Part shown: piece by piece, positions 8,000 through 14,247 of the stretch
Numbering within the stretch: position 1 is the first letter of the stretch
Layout: every line of letters begins with the position of its first letter
Origin: an uncultured Aquincola sp.
GTDB taxonomy: Bacteria; Pseudomonadota; Gammaproteobacteria; Burkholderiales; Burkholderiaceae
DNA length: 15,735 nucleotides
Reading direction: 5' to 3'
Assembly (NCBI GenBank): GCA_937883885.1
Contig: CAKZXL010000346.1
Span: 1 to 15,735, forward strand
Translations under genes and position numbers: made by a program
The notes under the pieces: generated by a model
The model's input: only the letters and a program-made list of their open reading frames with translations
What the model was told of the DNA's origin: nothing
Databases searched by the model: none

Positions 8000-9477
8000 C
8001 AGAAAAGCTCGAAATATTCACGATGCTCCCAGTTGGTAACCGGATCACCCGAGAAATCAACCTGCCCTTCGGCGTCAACAAACCTTTTCCATTCGCTGCG
8101 CCGCAAATGCATCCAATAACGGATGAATTCCTCGCCGAATGCCTCACGGAAGAATTTCGAGGTTTCCAGAACCTCCAGCGCCTCGGACAGGTTATGAGGC
8201 AGGATGGTGACGTCCGCCGCATAGGGTGTTTCCTGCAGCGGCCCCGGATCGAGTTGGCGGCGGATGCCGTCGATCCCGGAAAACACCTGGGAAGCCAGGT
8301 AGAGATAGGGGTTGGCCGCCGGCTCGCCGATCCGGTTCTCCACCCGGCTGGCCGGGTCGCCGGGTGCGGAGATGACACGCGCCATCGCGGCGCGGTTGTC
8401 CTTGGCCCAGGTCACGCGATCTGGCGCCAGCGAATACGGGCGGCGACGGCGGTAGCCGTTGATCGTCGGCGTGGTGAAGCTCGACGCTGCGCAGGCATGC
8501 TCGAGCAGCCCGCCGACGTAGGAGCGCCCCAGCGCCGAGAGCGCCTCGCCCGGCTGCGGAATGAAGGCGTTGGCGCCCGAGTCCCGCGCCGTGAGTGACT
8601 GGTGGAGGTGCCAGCCGGAGGCTAAAAAGCCTTGGATGGCGGGCTTGCACATGAAGCTCGCGAGATAGCCTCGCCGACGGCAGACCTGCTTGACCGCGTT
8701 GCGGAACAGCACCATCGTGTCCGCCACGTCCAGGCCGGGCATCACGTCGAAGGTGGTCTCCATCTGGCTCGGCGCCCACTCGTCCTCGATGCTGCGCAGG
8801 GGCATCCCCAGGGCCAACAGGTGCTGGCGCACCTCGGCCATGATGGGCTCGACCTCGTCCAGGTGGTTCTCCAGCAGGTACGAATACCCTTTGGCCACCG
8901 GCATCACCTTGGGAGGCGCCGCAGGCGTTCCGGGGCCGCCAAGGGTTTCGGGCTCCAGGCAGGGATCGACGATGCGCGTCAGATACCACTCGACCTCGAG
9001 GCCGGCCTGGTAGTCGTAGCCCAGGTCCTGCATCTCGGCCAGCGCCTTTTTCAGGATGGCGCGCGGACTCAACGCGAACGGGCGCCCGCTGGTCATGTAA
9101 AGGTCGGCCAGCATCCAGCCGGTGCGGTCCGCCCAGGGCAGGATGCGAAAGGTGGTGGGGTCCGGAACCATCACGACATTGGGGCTGCCGGCCAGTTCGG
9201 CGCTGCCGAGGCCGCCGTCTGCGGAGAAAGGGTTGAAAACGATGGCGCTGGCGGTATCGAAGAAGAACGGCGCCATCGTGATCTCTGAGCCGCTGGCGAA
9301 TGCCGACCTGAGCGCGGCGACCGACAGCATTTTTCCGCGCAGCAGTCCGTACTGATCCGGCCAAGACAACCGAACCATCTGCAGCCCCGCTTTCTCAATT
9401 TTATTCAGGACGTCTGCTGCTGCGGCTTTCTGGGTATCCGACCAGATGCCGTGCTTTTCAATGAATTTCCCGCTCAT
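7999..9477 (-). CDS. tdnQ: Glutamine synthetase-like gamma-glutamylanilide synthase
   Basis: This 492-residue member of the glutamine synthetase superfamily shows metal-binding E161 and E163 in GLEVEWYL, an altered EDEWAPSQME segment (231-240), H290 and H292 in SGWHLHQSL, and the C-terminal RVENRIGEPAANPYLYLA block with E380. In Acinetobacter the homologue AtdA1 ligates glutamate to aniline with ATP, and the product is the real substrate of the dioxygenase. It is the first gene of the operon. AGGAG sits 5 bases before the ATG at 9477. The promoter should lie in the 577-bp region upstream. The N-terminal beta-grasp part carries SWPDQYGLLRGK, common to amine-ligating glutamine synthetase relatives rather than to GlnA. 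Confidence 0.94.
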   Translation of the reverse strand: MSGKFIEKHGIWSDTQKAAAADVLNKIEKAGLQMVRLSWPDQYGLLRGKMLSVAALRSAFASGSEITMAPFFFDTASAIVFNPFSADGGLGSAELAGSPNVVMVPDPTTFRILPWADRTGWMLADLYMTSGRPFALSPRAILKKALAEMQDLGYDYQAGLEVEWYLTRIVDPCLEPETLGGPGTPAAPPKVMPVAKGYSYLLENHLDEVEPIMAEVRQHLLALGMPLRSIEDEWAPSQMETTFDVMPGLDVADTMVLFRNAVKQVCRRRGYLASFMCKPAIQGFLASGWHLHQSLTARDSGANAFIPQPGEALSALGRSYVGGLLEHACAASSFTTPTINGYRRRRPYSLAPDRVTWAKDNRAAMARVISAPGDPASRVENRIGEPAANPYLYLASQVFSGIDGIRRQLDPGPLQETPYAADVTILPHNLSEALEVLETSKFFREAFGEEFIRYWMHLRRSEWKRFVDAEGQVDFSGDPVTNWEHREYFELF

Positions 9478-9522
9478 CGCGTCTCCTAGGTTATTTGCGG
9501 CTAATTAGTCGGCGATACTTGA

Positions 9523-9576
9523 TGATCTAGGGGAAAACCCTTCAAATTCACCGTCTTTTTTTATTGTCATAGATCA
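9523..9576. repeat. Inverted repeat pair TGATCTA / TAGATCA upstream of tdnQ
   Basis: TGATCTA at 9523-9529 is repeated in inverted orientation as TAGATCA at 9570-9576, about 40 bases apart. The T-rich run at 9554-9562 and a GGGG-AAAA-CCC motif lie between. The pair sits 46-99 bases before the tdnQ start, within the likely promoter, and could be a looped operator. Two 7-mers at this distance could also match by chance. Confidence 0.3.
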
Positions 9577-9611
9577 AAAATGATGCGTAAACACCACCGC
9601 CGCGATTTCGT

Positions 9612-9627
9612 TTCGCAATATTGAGAA
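9612..9627. promoter_or_regulatory. 16-bp near-palindrome, candidate operator
   Basis: TTCGCAATATTGAGAA is palindromic around AATATT except for one symmetric pair. It lies about 135 bases upstream of the tdnQ start in the AT-rich part of the divergent intergenic region. The form (TTC-N-CAATATTG-N-GAA) suits a dimeric repressor or activator. It is not an obvious T-N11-A LysR box, so an IclR- or MarR-like or other regulator encoded elsewhere is possible. Confidence 0.45.
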
Positions 9628-9635
9628 TGGTGCGC

Positions 9636-9668
9636 CGCAGCAAGGAGCCGGCGTTCGCCGGTGCTGCG
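9636..9668. repeat. Strong imperfect hairpin next to the candidate operator
   Basis: The arms CCGGCG and CGCCGG flank a two-base TT loop. Outside them CGCAGCA and TGCTGCG also pair, with a five-base AGGAG bulge on one side only. The structure is at the boundary between AT-rich and GC-rich DNA. It has no T-run on either side, so it is not a typical intrinsic terminator. It may be a transcript-leader structure or the relic end of a mobile element. Confidence 0.4.
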
Positions 9669-10567
9669 AAGATCCCCCCAGGGACGTCTCGATCTGCAGG
9701 CCCAGCGGGCCGCTAGGAGAGGTTGCCGGCCGCAGGAGCGCGCGCCGCACTTGCTCGTGCGCCGCTGCTGCCGGGACGACCCACGCTCCGCCACAGGGCC
9801 ACCGGCAATACACACGCATCGAGCGCAAGAAGAAGCACTTTGCGGATAGGCACTGCAGGAAGCGGATAGCTACCCCAGCCGAGCTACGCGAGCATCAACA
9901 CAGGGTGAATTGCGGCCCTTTATGCGCCCGGTCTGACGGCTGGCAGCGCGCGCATGGAACGGCTGGCGCGTGGCCTCTCCGAGGGGTTGCCGCGTCCACG
10001 TGATCGTGACCGGCCTGCTGTCCGATCGACATCAACTTGCATGAGGGGTTTGCCATGAAAGGCCTGGAAGGCAAAGTCGCCATCGTTACGGGAGGAGCCA
10101 CCATCATTGGCGCGGCGGTCGTCGATGTGCTCAGCGCGTATGGCGTCAAGGTTTGCGTCTTCGACATCGACGCGGAAGGCGGCGCTCGCGCGGTCGCGAA
10201 GGTCGGGGATTCGGCTCGCTTCTGGCCGGTCGATCTGACCGACGATGGCCAGCTCGAACGCTGCGTGGCCGAAGTCGCACAGCATTTCGGTCGCGTCGAC
10301 CACCTCGTCAATCTCGCCTGCACCTACCTCGACGACGGCGCGGCTTCAGGCCGCTCGGACTGGCTCACCGCACTGAACGTCAACGTGGTCAGCGCTGCGA
10401 TGGCAGCGCGCGCCGTCCGGCCGCACCTGGTCCAGGCCGGCGGCGGCGCCATCGTCAACTTCACCAGCATCTCCGCCAAGGTCGCCCAGACCGGGCGCTG
10501 GCTCTATCCCGTCTCCAAGGCCGCGGTGCTGCAACTGACGCGCAACATGGCGATGGACTTCGCGGCC

Positions 10568-10570
10568 GAC
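10568..10570. repeat. Target-site duplication GAC, left copy
   Basis: GAC directly precedes the element's left end. It recurs at 11930-11932, and removing one copy plus the element restores the dehydrogenase frame exactly. Confidence 0.85.
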
Positions 10571-10597
10571 AGAGCCGGCTCCGCTCGTTTGAACACG
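10571..10597. repeat. Left terminal inverted repeat of the IS3-family element
   Basis: It starts AGAGCCGG and ends TGAACACG, with about 18 of 27 positions matching the reverse complement of 11903-11929. Confidence 0.75.
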
Positions 10598-10678
10598 CGA
10601 CAGCCTGAGATAAGTGGATTGGCTGCGGTTTGATCTTTCAATCTTCAGGCCCCTGCCAGGCCGCCGGAGGCGCCCCGG

Positions 10679-10702
10679 TTCAGACCTGTACTCAGGTTTG
10701 AA
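10679..10702. terminator. Hairpin just downstream of orfB within the IS
   Basis: TTCAGACCTG and CAGGTTTGAA pair with one G-T mismatch around a four-base loop (TACT). The hairpin lies 4 bases beyond the orfB stop on the minus strand. It may end the transposase transcript, though no T-run follows. Confidence 0.4.
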
Positions 10703-10706
10703 CCCC

Positions 10707-11537
10707 TCATGCGGCCTGGGCCAGCGGCACCAGCGTTGCGAAGTAGATCATGTCCGGCGTGCGCCCTTCATGGCTTTGGTGCGGCCGGCGGGCGTTGTAG
10801 AACTCGAAGTAGCGTGCCAGCCCGAGGCGCGCAGCGCTGACGCTGTCGTAGGCCTTGAGGTACACCTCCTCGTACTTCACGCTGCGCCACAGCCGCTCGA
10901 CGAAGACGTTGTCGCGCCAGCAGCCCTTGCCGTCCATGCTCTGCTTGGCGCCGCAGGCCTTCACCGCCGCGACGAAGTCCGCGGCGCTGAACTGGCTGCC
11001 CTGGTCGGTGTTGACGATCTGTGGCGCGCCGTACCGGGCCACGGCTTCGTTGAGCGCCTCGACGCAGAAGTCGGCCTCCATCGTGATCGAGACCCGGTGC
11101 GCCAGCACCCTGCGGCTGTGCCAGTCCAGCACGGCCACCAGGTACACCCAGCCTCGTGCCATCGGGATGTAGGTGATGTCCAGGGCCCAGACCTCGTTGG
11201 CGCGCTCGATGGCGAGCCCCCGCAGCGCGTACGGGAAGACCGGGTGCGCCGGGTGCTTCTTGCTCGTCTTGGGCTTGCGGTACAGGGCCTGGATGCCCAT
11301 GCGCCGCATCAGCGTGCCGACGTGTCGGCGCCCGACTTCGATGCCTTGCAGTCGCAGCAGGTCGCGCAGCATCCGGCTGCCTGCGAACGGGTGTTCCAGG
11401 TGCAACTCGTCGATGCGGCGCATCAGCGCCAGTTCGGCCTCGGGGATCGGTTCGGGGTGGTAGTACACCGCGCCGCGGCTGATGCCCAGCAACTCGGCCT
11501 GGCGCTTGACCGGAAGTTCGTGACCGCGATCGATCAT
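10707..11537 (-). CDS. IS3-family transposase OrfB (DDE integrase domain)
   Basis: Counted from the ATG at 11537, this is a 276-residue frame. It contains the retroviral-integrase-like core: D in ALDITYIPM, D in NTDQGSQF, and E in VERLWRSVKYEEVY, followed by the family's FYNARRPHQSHEGRTPD tail. An HTH_21-like segment with LLGISRGAVYYHP is near the N-terminus. The frame is open further upstream to 11708 and overlaps orfA. The active enzyme is probably an OrfAB fusion made by -1 frameshifting, while ATGA overlap with the orfA stop would also allow separate OrfB. All three acidic residues are present. Confidence 0.93.
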   Translation of the reverse strand: MIDRGHELPVKRQAELLGISRGAVYYHPEPIPEAELALMRRIDELHLEHPFAGSRMLRDLLRLQGIEVGRRHVGTLMRRMGIQALYRKPKTSKKHPAHPVFPYALRGLAIERANEVWALDITYIPMARGWVYLVAVLDWHSRRVLAHRVSITMEADFCVEALNEAVARYGAPQIVNTDQGSQFSAADFVAAVKACGAKQSMDGKGCWRDNVFVERLWRSVKYEEVYLKAYDSVSAARLGLARYFEFYNARRPHQSHEGRTPDMIYFATLVPLAQAA

Positions 11538-11839
11538 CGCTTTACGCTCAGCAATCCGGCCTTGCTGAGCGCGCCTTCCAAAAAATCGTTCTCCAGCGTC
11601 AACTGCCCGATCTTGGCGTGCAGCGCCTTGAGGTCCACCGGCGGCGCCTCGGGGGCCGCCGCACCGCCGAACACGCCAGCCGCGCGCTCGATGAGCTGGC
11701 GTCGCCACTCGGTCACCTGGTTGGGATGCACGTCGTGCTTGTGCGCGATCTCGCCGATCGTCTTGCCCTCGGTCAGTGCCTCGATTGCCACCTTGGCCTT
11801 GAACGCCGCTGAGTGGTTGCGGCGCGGTCTTCTGCTCAT
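11534..11839 (-). CDS. IS3-family transposase OrfA (helix-turn-helix)
   Basis: This small basic protein of 101 residues starts MSRRPRRNHSAAFKAKVAIE. It has an HTH_Tnp_1 helix-turn-helix (GEIAHKHDVHPNQVTEWRRQ) and a short leucine-zipper-like stretch (LKALHAKIGQLTLENDFLEG) used for dimerisation in this family. It binds the terminal repeats. An in-frame ATG at 11878 would add 13 residues, but family proteins start at the MSRR-like point. Its end overlaps orfB in the -1 frame. Confidence 0.9.
   Translation of the reverse strand: MSRRPRRNHSAAFKAKVAIEALTEGKTIGEIAHKHDVHPNQVTEWRRQLIERAAGVFGGAAAPEAPPVDLKALHAKIGQLTLENDFLEGALSKAGLLSVKR
11579..11585 (-). other. Probable -1 programmed frameshift heptamer T TTT TTG
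   Basis: In the orfA frame the coding strand reads GAT TTT TTG. Slipping back one base on T TTT TTG enters the orfB frame, which is open here. This fits the X XXY YYZ pattern, though most IS3 elements use A-runs (A AAA AAG). The position, about 45 bases before the orfA stop, suits an OrfAB fusion. Confidence 0.55.
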
Positions 11840-11902
11840 GTTCTCTGCTCCTGCATCTCGGGCTCTATCCTCGCCCATCGGAGCAGCCGTTCCACTTTAG
11901 GC

Positions 11903-11929
11903 CGTGTTCAGATTTGCGCGACCGGCTCT
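11903..11929. repeat. Right terminal inverted repeat of the IS3-family element
   Basis: It reads CGTGTTCA inward and ends CCGGCTCT at the outer edge, pairing with the left repeat at 10571-10597. Confidence 0.75.
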
Positions 11930-11932
11930 GAC
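11930..11932. repeat. Target-site duplication GAC, right copy
   Basis: This GAC is followed by CGCATCCGGGTC, the continuation of the dehydrogenase codons. Confidence 0.85.
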
Positions 11933-12266
11933 CGCATCCGGGTCAACTCCGTTTCCCCGGGCTGGACCTGGTCGCGCGTGATGAACGAGCTGACGGGCGG
12001 CGACCGCGCCAAGACCGACCGGGTTGCGGCGGCCTACCACCTGCTCGGCCGCGTCGGCGACCCCACAGAGGTCGCCCAGGTGGTCGCATTCCTGCTGTCG
12101 GACAACGCGAGCTTCGTCACCGGCGCCGACTATGCCGTCGACGGCGGCTACTCCGCGATGGGTCCCGAGCAGGCCGTGCCGGCGATCCCCCGCCTCGCCG
12201 AGTAGTTCACGCGCTTGCACCGTTGCGCGCCAGGCCGCCTCCCCCATCCATTGAGAAATCACTCCC

Positions 12267-14060
12267 ATGCGTCACATCGCCATCGTCGGCGGAGGACAGG
12301 CCGGCCTTCCCCTGGCGCTTGGCCTGCTCGCCAAGGGCTACCGCGTCACCGTCGTCACCAATCGCTCCCCGCAGGACATCCGCGAGGGCAACGTGCTTTC
12401 CAGCCAGTGCATGTTCGATACCGCTCTGCAGGTCGAGCGGGATCTGGGGCTCAACCAGTGGGAGGCCCAATGTCCCCCCGTGCAGGCCATCGGCCTGGCG
12501 ATCACGAATCCGAAGGGCGGCGGCAAGCTGGCTGACTGGAGCGCCCGGCTGGACCTTCCCGCGCAAGCAGTGGACCAGCGCATCAAGATCCCGGCGTGGA
12601 TGGAACTGCTCGAGGCACGGGGCGGCCGGCTGCTGATCCAGGACAGCGGCGTCGCGGAGTTGGAGCTGCTGGCCGCCACGCACGATCTGGTCGTGCTGGC
12701 CGCAGGCAAAGGCGAGGTGGTCAAGCTGTTCGAGCGCGACGCAGAGCGCTCGCCTTTCGACCGGCCTCAGCGGGCTCTGGCACTGACCTACGTGTCGGGG
12801 ATGCGAGGAACGCCCGACCACTCGCGCGTGTCGTTCAACGTGATCCCGGGGGTCGGCGAGTACTTCGTCTTCCCGGGGCTGACGACGACCGGGCCGTGCG
12901 ACATCATGGTGTTCGAAGGCCTGCCCGGCGGCCCGATGGACTGCTGGCGCAACATCGCCTCGCCGAAGGAGCACCTCGCCCAGAGCCTGAACATCCTCAA
13001 GAACTTTCTGCCCTGGGAGGCTGATCGCTGCCGGCAGGTTGACCTGACGGACGCCAACGGCATCCTCGCCGGCGGCTTTGCGCCCACGGTGCGCAAGCCG
13101 GTCATGACGCTGCCTTCCGGCCGGCTCGTGCTCGGCCTCGGCGACGCGGTGGTCACCAACGACCCGATCACGGGCCAGGGGTCGAACAACGCCGCGAAAG
13201 CCTGCAAGGTCTATCTCGACGCCATCATCGAGCGGGGCGCCCTGCCGTTCTCGGGGGAATGGATGCACGAGACTTTCGAGCGCTTCTGGACCTATGGCCG
13301 CCTGGTGGTGAACTGGACCAACTCGATGCTGGCCGAGCCGCCTGCGCACCGGCTGAAGCTGATGCAGGCGGCCAGCCGCGCGCCCGCGCTGGCCAGCGCC
13401 ATCGCCAACGGCTTCGACCACCCGCCCAGCCTCTTCCCCTGGTGGTCCGACGCCCAGGCCTGCGAAGCGTTCATCGCCGCACGATCGCCGGATCGCGCCC
13501 CCGAGCACCCTTCCGCGGAAAAAGCCCGACCCTGCGACGACGCACCGCCGCCGCTGGAATGGGGCAGCACCGACCTGCAACCCAAGACCCTGCGAGGCGT
13601 GCTCGGCACCTATCCGACCGGCGTGGCCATCGTCACCACCCGCACGCCCGACGGGCGTTCGGTGGGCCTGACGATCAACTCCTTTGCCTCGCTGTCTCTG
13701 GACCCGCCGCTGGTGCTCTGGAGCCTGGTGAACCGCTCGCCCAACCTGGCGGTGTTCCGGGATTGCTCCCACTTCACCGTCAACGTCCTGTCGTGCGAGC
13801 AGGAGGATCTCGCCAGGCGCTTCGCCAACCCCACCATCGCCGACAAGTTCGAGGGCGCGCCGATCCAGGAAACCCCGGAGGGCATTCCCGCGATCGCCGG
13901 CGCCGTGGCCACGCTGGTGTGCACCAACGACCAGCAAAGCGACGCGGGCGACCACCTGCTACTGTTCGGCCGCGTCCAGCGCATCGCGAACACGGGCGGT
14001 GCGCCGCTCGTTTTCCATGCCGGCCGCTTCACGGCGCTGAATAACCTGTCCACGTCCTGA
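12267..14060 (+). CDS. Self-sufficient indole/styrene-type flavoprotein monooxygenase fused to flavin reductase (StyA2B-like)
   Basis: This 597-residue fusion has two parts. Residues 1 to about 405 are a StyA-like FAD monooxygenase with GGGQAG (8-13), AAGKGE (145-150) and GLGDAVVTNDPITGQGSNNA (290-309). After a proline- and charge-rich linker (about 406-435) comes an HpaC/StyB-like flavin reductase domain (437-597) with GTYPTGVAIVTT, NSFASLSLDPPLVLWSL and GDHLLLFGRV. The reductase uses NAD(P)H to make FADH2 for the oxygenase part. At the six positions that separate indole from styrene monooxygenases (StyA 46, 48, 50, 73, 76, 96) it has S45, Q47, M49, V72, I75 and A99, the indole-type set as I recall it. 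It probably epoxidises or hydroxylates indole, possibly also styrene, and indigo is a possible by-product. It begins 61 bp after the dehydrogenase stop in the same direction. The IS upstream may be polar on it. Confidence 0.93.
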   Translation: MRHIAIVGGGQAGLPLALGLLAKGYRVTVVTNRSPQDIREGNVLSSQCMFDTALQVERDLGLNQWEAQCPPVQAIGLAITNPKGGGKLADWSARLDLPAQAVDQRIKIPAWMELLEARGGRLLIQDSGVAELELLAATHDLVVLAAGKGEVVKLFERDAERSPFDRPQRALALTYVSGMRGTPDHSRVSFNVIPGVGEYFVFPGLTTTGPCDIMVFEGLPGGPMDCWRNIASPKEHLAQSLNILKNFLPWEADRCRQVDLTDANGILAGGFAPTVRKPVMTLPSGRLVLGLGDAVVTNDPITGQGSNNAAKACKVYLDAIIERGALPFSGEWMHETFERFWTYGRLVVNWTNSMLAEPPAHRLKLMQAASRAPALASAIANGFDHPPSLFPWWSDAQACEAFIAARSPDRAPEHPSAEKARPCDDAPPPLEWGSTDLQPKTLRGVLGTYPTGVAIVTTRTPDGRSVGLTINSFASLSLDPPLVLWSLVNRSPNLAVFRDCSHFTVNVLSCEQEDLARRFANPTIADKFEGAPIQETPEGIPAIAGAVATLVCTNDQQSDAGDHLLLFGRVQRIANTGGAPLVFHAGRFTALNNLSTS

Positions 14061-14079
14061 CCCAAGAACTGTTCCCCAC

Positions 14080-14102
14080 ATGACCACGACCCTCTCCCAG
14101 TT
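14080..14102 (+). pseudogene. First seven codons of a third operon gene, cut off by IS1071
   Basis: An ATG 19 bases after the monooxygenase stop opens a frame reading MTTTLSQ before the IS1071 edge at 14103. Inside the repeat it runs ten more codons to a TGA. Spacing and direction fit a next gene in the same operon. Seven codons are too few to identify it. By analogy with iif operons it could have been the cofactor-free oxygenase (IifB-like), but that is only a guess. Confidence 0.45.
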
Positions 14103-14206
14103 GGGGTCTCCTCGTTTTCAGTGCAATAAGTGACGGTACGCAAAGCTAGCACTGGCGCGGGGGTGGTCTGGGTAGACCGTTGATTTCATTGACTTTCCTG
14201 TTCGCT
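14103..14206. repeat. Long terminal inverted repeat of IS1071 (tnpA-proximal end)
   Basis: It is about 98/104 identical by eye to the reverse complement of 1-104. The outer 38 bases are identical, as needed for transposase recognition, and the six differences lie further in. Confidence 0.88.
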
Positions 14207-14247
14207 TTGTAAACGGGTATGGTGGCCTCCCACTTTTGAGGTTCACG

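Larger units (their letters stand above)
9478..10054. promoter_or_regulatory. Divergent intergenic region between tdnQ and the dehydrogenase gene
   Basis: This 577-bp stretch separates two divergently oriented catabolic blocks and should hold both promoters. The part next to tdnQ (9490-9625) is clearly AT-richer than its surroundings and contains an inverted repeat pair and a 16-bp near-palindrome. From about 9630 to 10040 it is GC-rich, with only short unconvincing reading frames on either strand (for example 9574-9828, minus). I recognise no protein remnant there. The dehydrogenase start at 10055 has GAGGGG about 8 bases upstream. I could not assign a firm -35/-10 pair in either direction. 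Confidence 0.55.
10571..11929 (-). mobile_element. IS3-family insertion sequence, 1359 bp, inside the dehydrogenase gene
   Basis: The element has two overlapping transposase frames on the minus strand (orfA 11839-11534, orfB 11537-10707). It has imperfect 27-base terminal repeats and a 3-bp GAC duplication at 10568-10570 and 11930-11932, all typical of the IS3 family. The ends share AGAGCCGG at the outside and TGAACACG further in, with further similarity inward (AAGTGGA, GGCTGC). Most IS3 members begin with TG, so the outer AGAGCC ends are slightly unusual, but the intact duplication supports these limits. Both frames look complete, so it may still be active. I cannot name the specific element. 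Confidence 0.9.
10055..12205 (+). pseudogene. Short-chain dehydrogenase/reductase gene interrupted by an IS3-family element
   Basis: The 5' part (10055-10570, 172 codons) and 3' part (11933-12205, 90 codons and stop) join in frame, once the insertion and one GAC copy are removed, to give a 262-residue classical SDR. Seen in order are: a nucleotide-binding TGGATIIG at 12-19, N110, catalytic S138, Y151 and K155 (YPVSK), then RIRVNSVSPGW after the insertion. The C-terminal FVTGADYAVDGGY is also typical. ATG at 10055 has GAGGGG upstream; a TTG 18 bases earlier is weaker. The protein now ends in IS sequence after the catalytic lysine and lacks its C-terminal third. It precedes a StyA-like oxygenase, as does the dehydrogenase IifA in indole-degradation operons, which oxidises indole-2,3-dihydrodiol. 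That role is inferred from context. Confidence 0.88.

Noticed and set aside
9578..9600. A GG-N10-GC pair on the minus strand that could be a sigma-54 promoter for tdnQ
   Set aside because: Only the invariant dinucleotides match. The TGGCAC and TTGC(A/T) contexts are absent and no sigma-54 activator gene is nearby.
9567..9828. Two overlapping short minus-strand frames (82-84 codons) upstream of tdnQ
   Set aside because: Cys- and Arg-rich or low-complexity translations, no ribosome binding site, and they cross the likely promoter. Treated as noncoding.
11813..12205. A 130-codon + frame that looks like a complete small SDR-like protein
   Set aside because: Its first 40 codons are IS sequence. 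Only the part from 11933 is dehydrogenase, so it is the 3' fragment of the interrupted gene.
12207..13955. A 582-codon open frame on the - strand opposite the fused monooxygenase
   Set aside because: It mirrors the codon structure of the monooxygenase gene, is rich in Arg, Gly, His and Ala without motifs, and has no plausible partner context.
105..14102. Target-site duplication joining the two inner IS1071 edges
   Set aside because: The 5 bases next to each inner edge (ACATC and CAGTT) do not match. Any duplications would be at the outer ends, outside the window.
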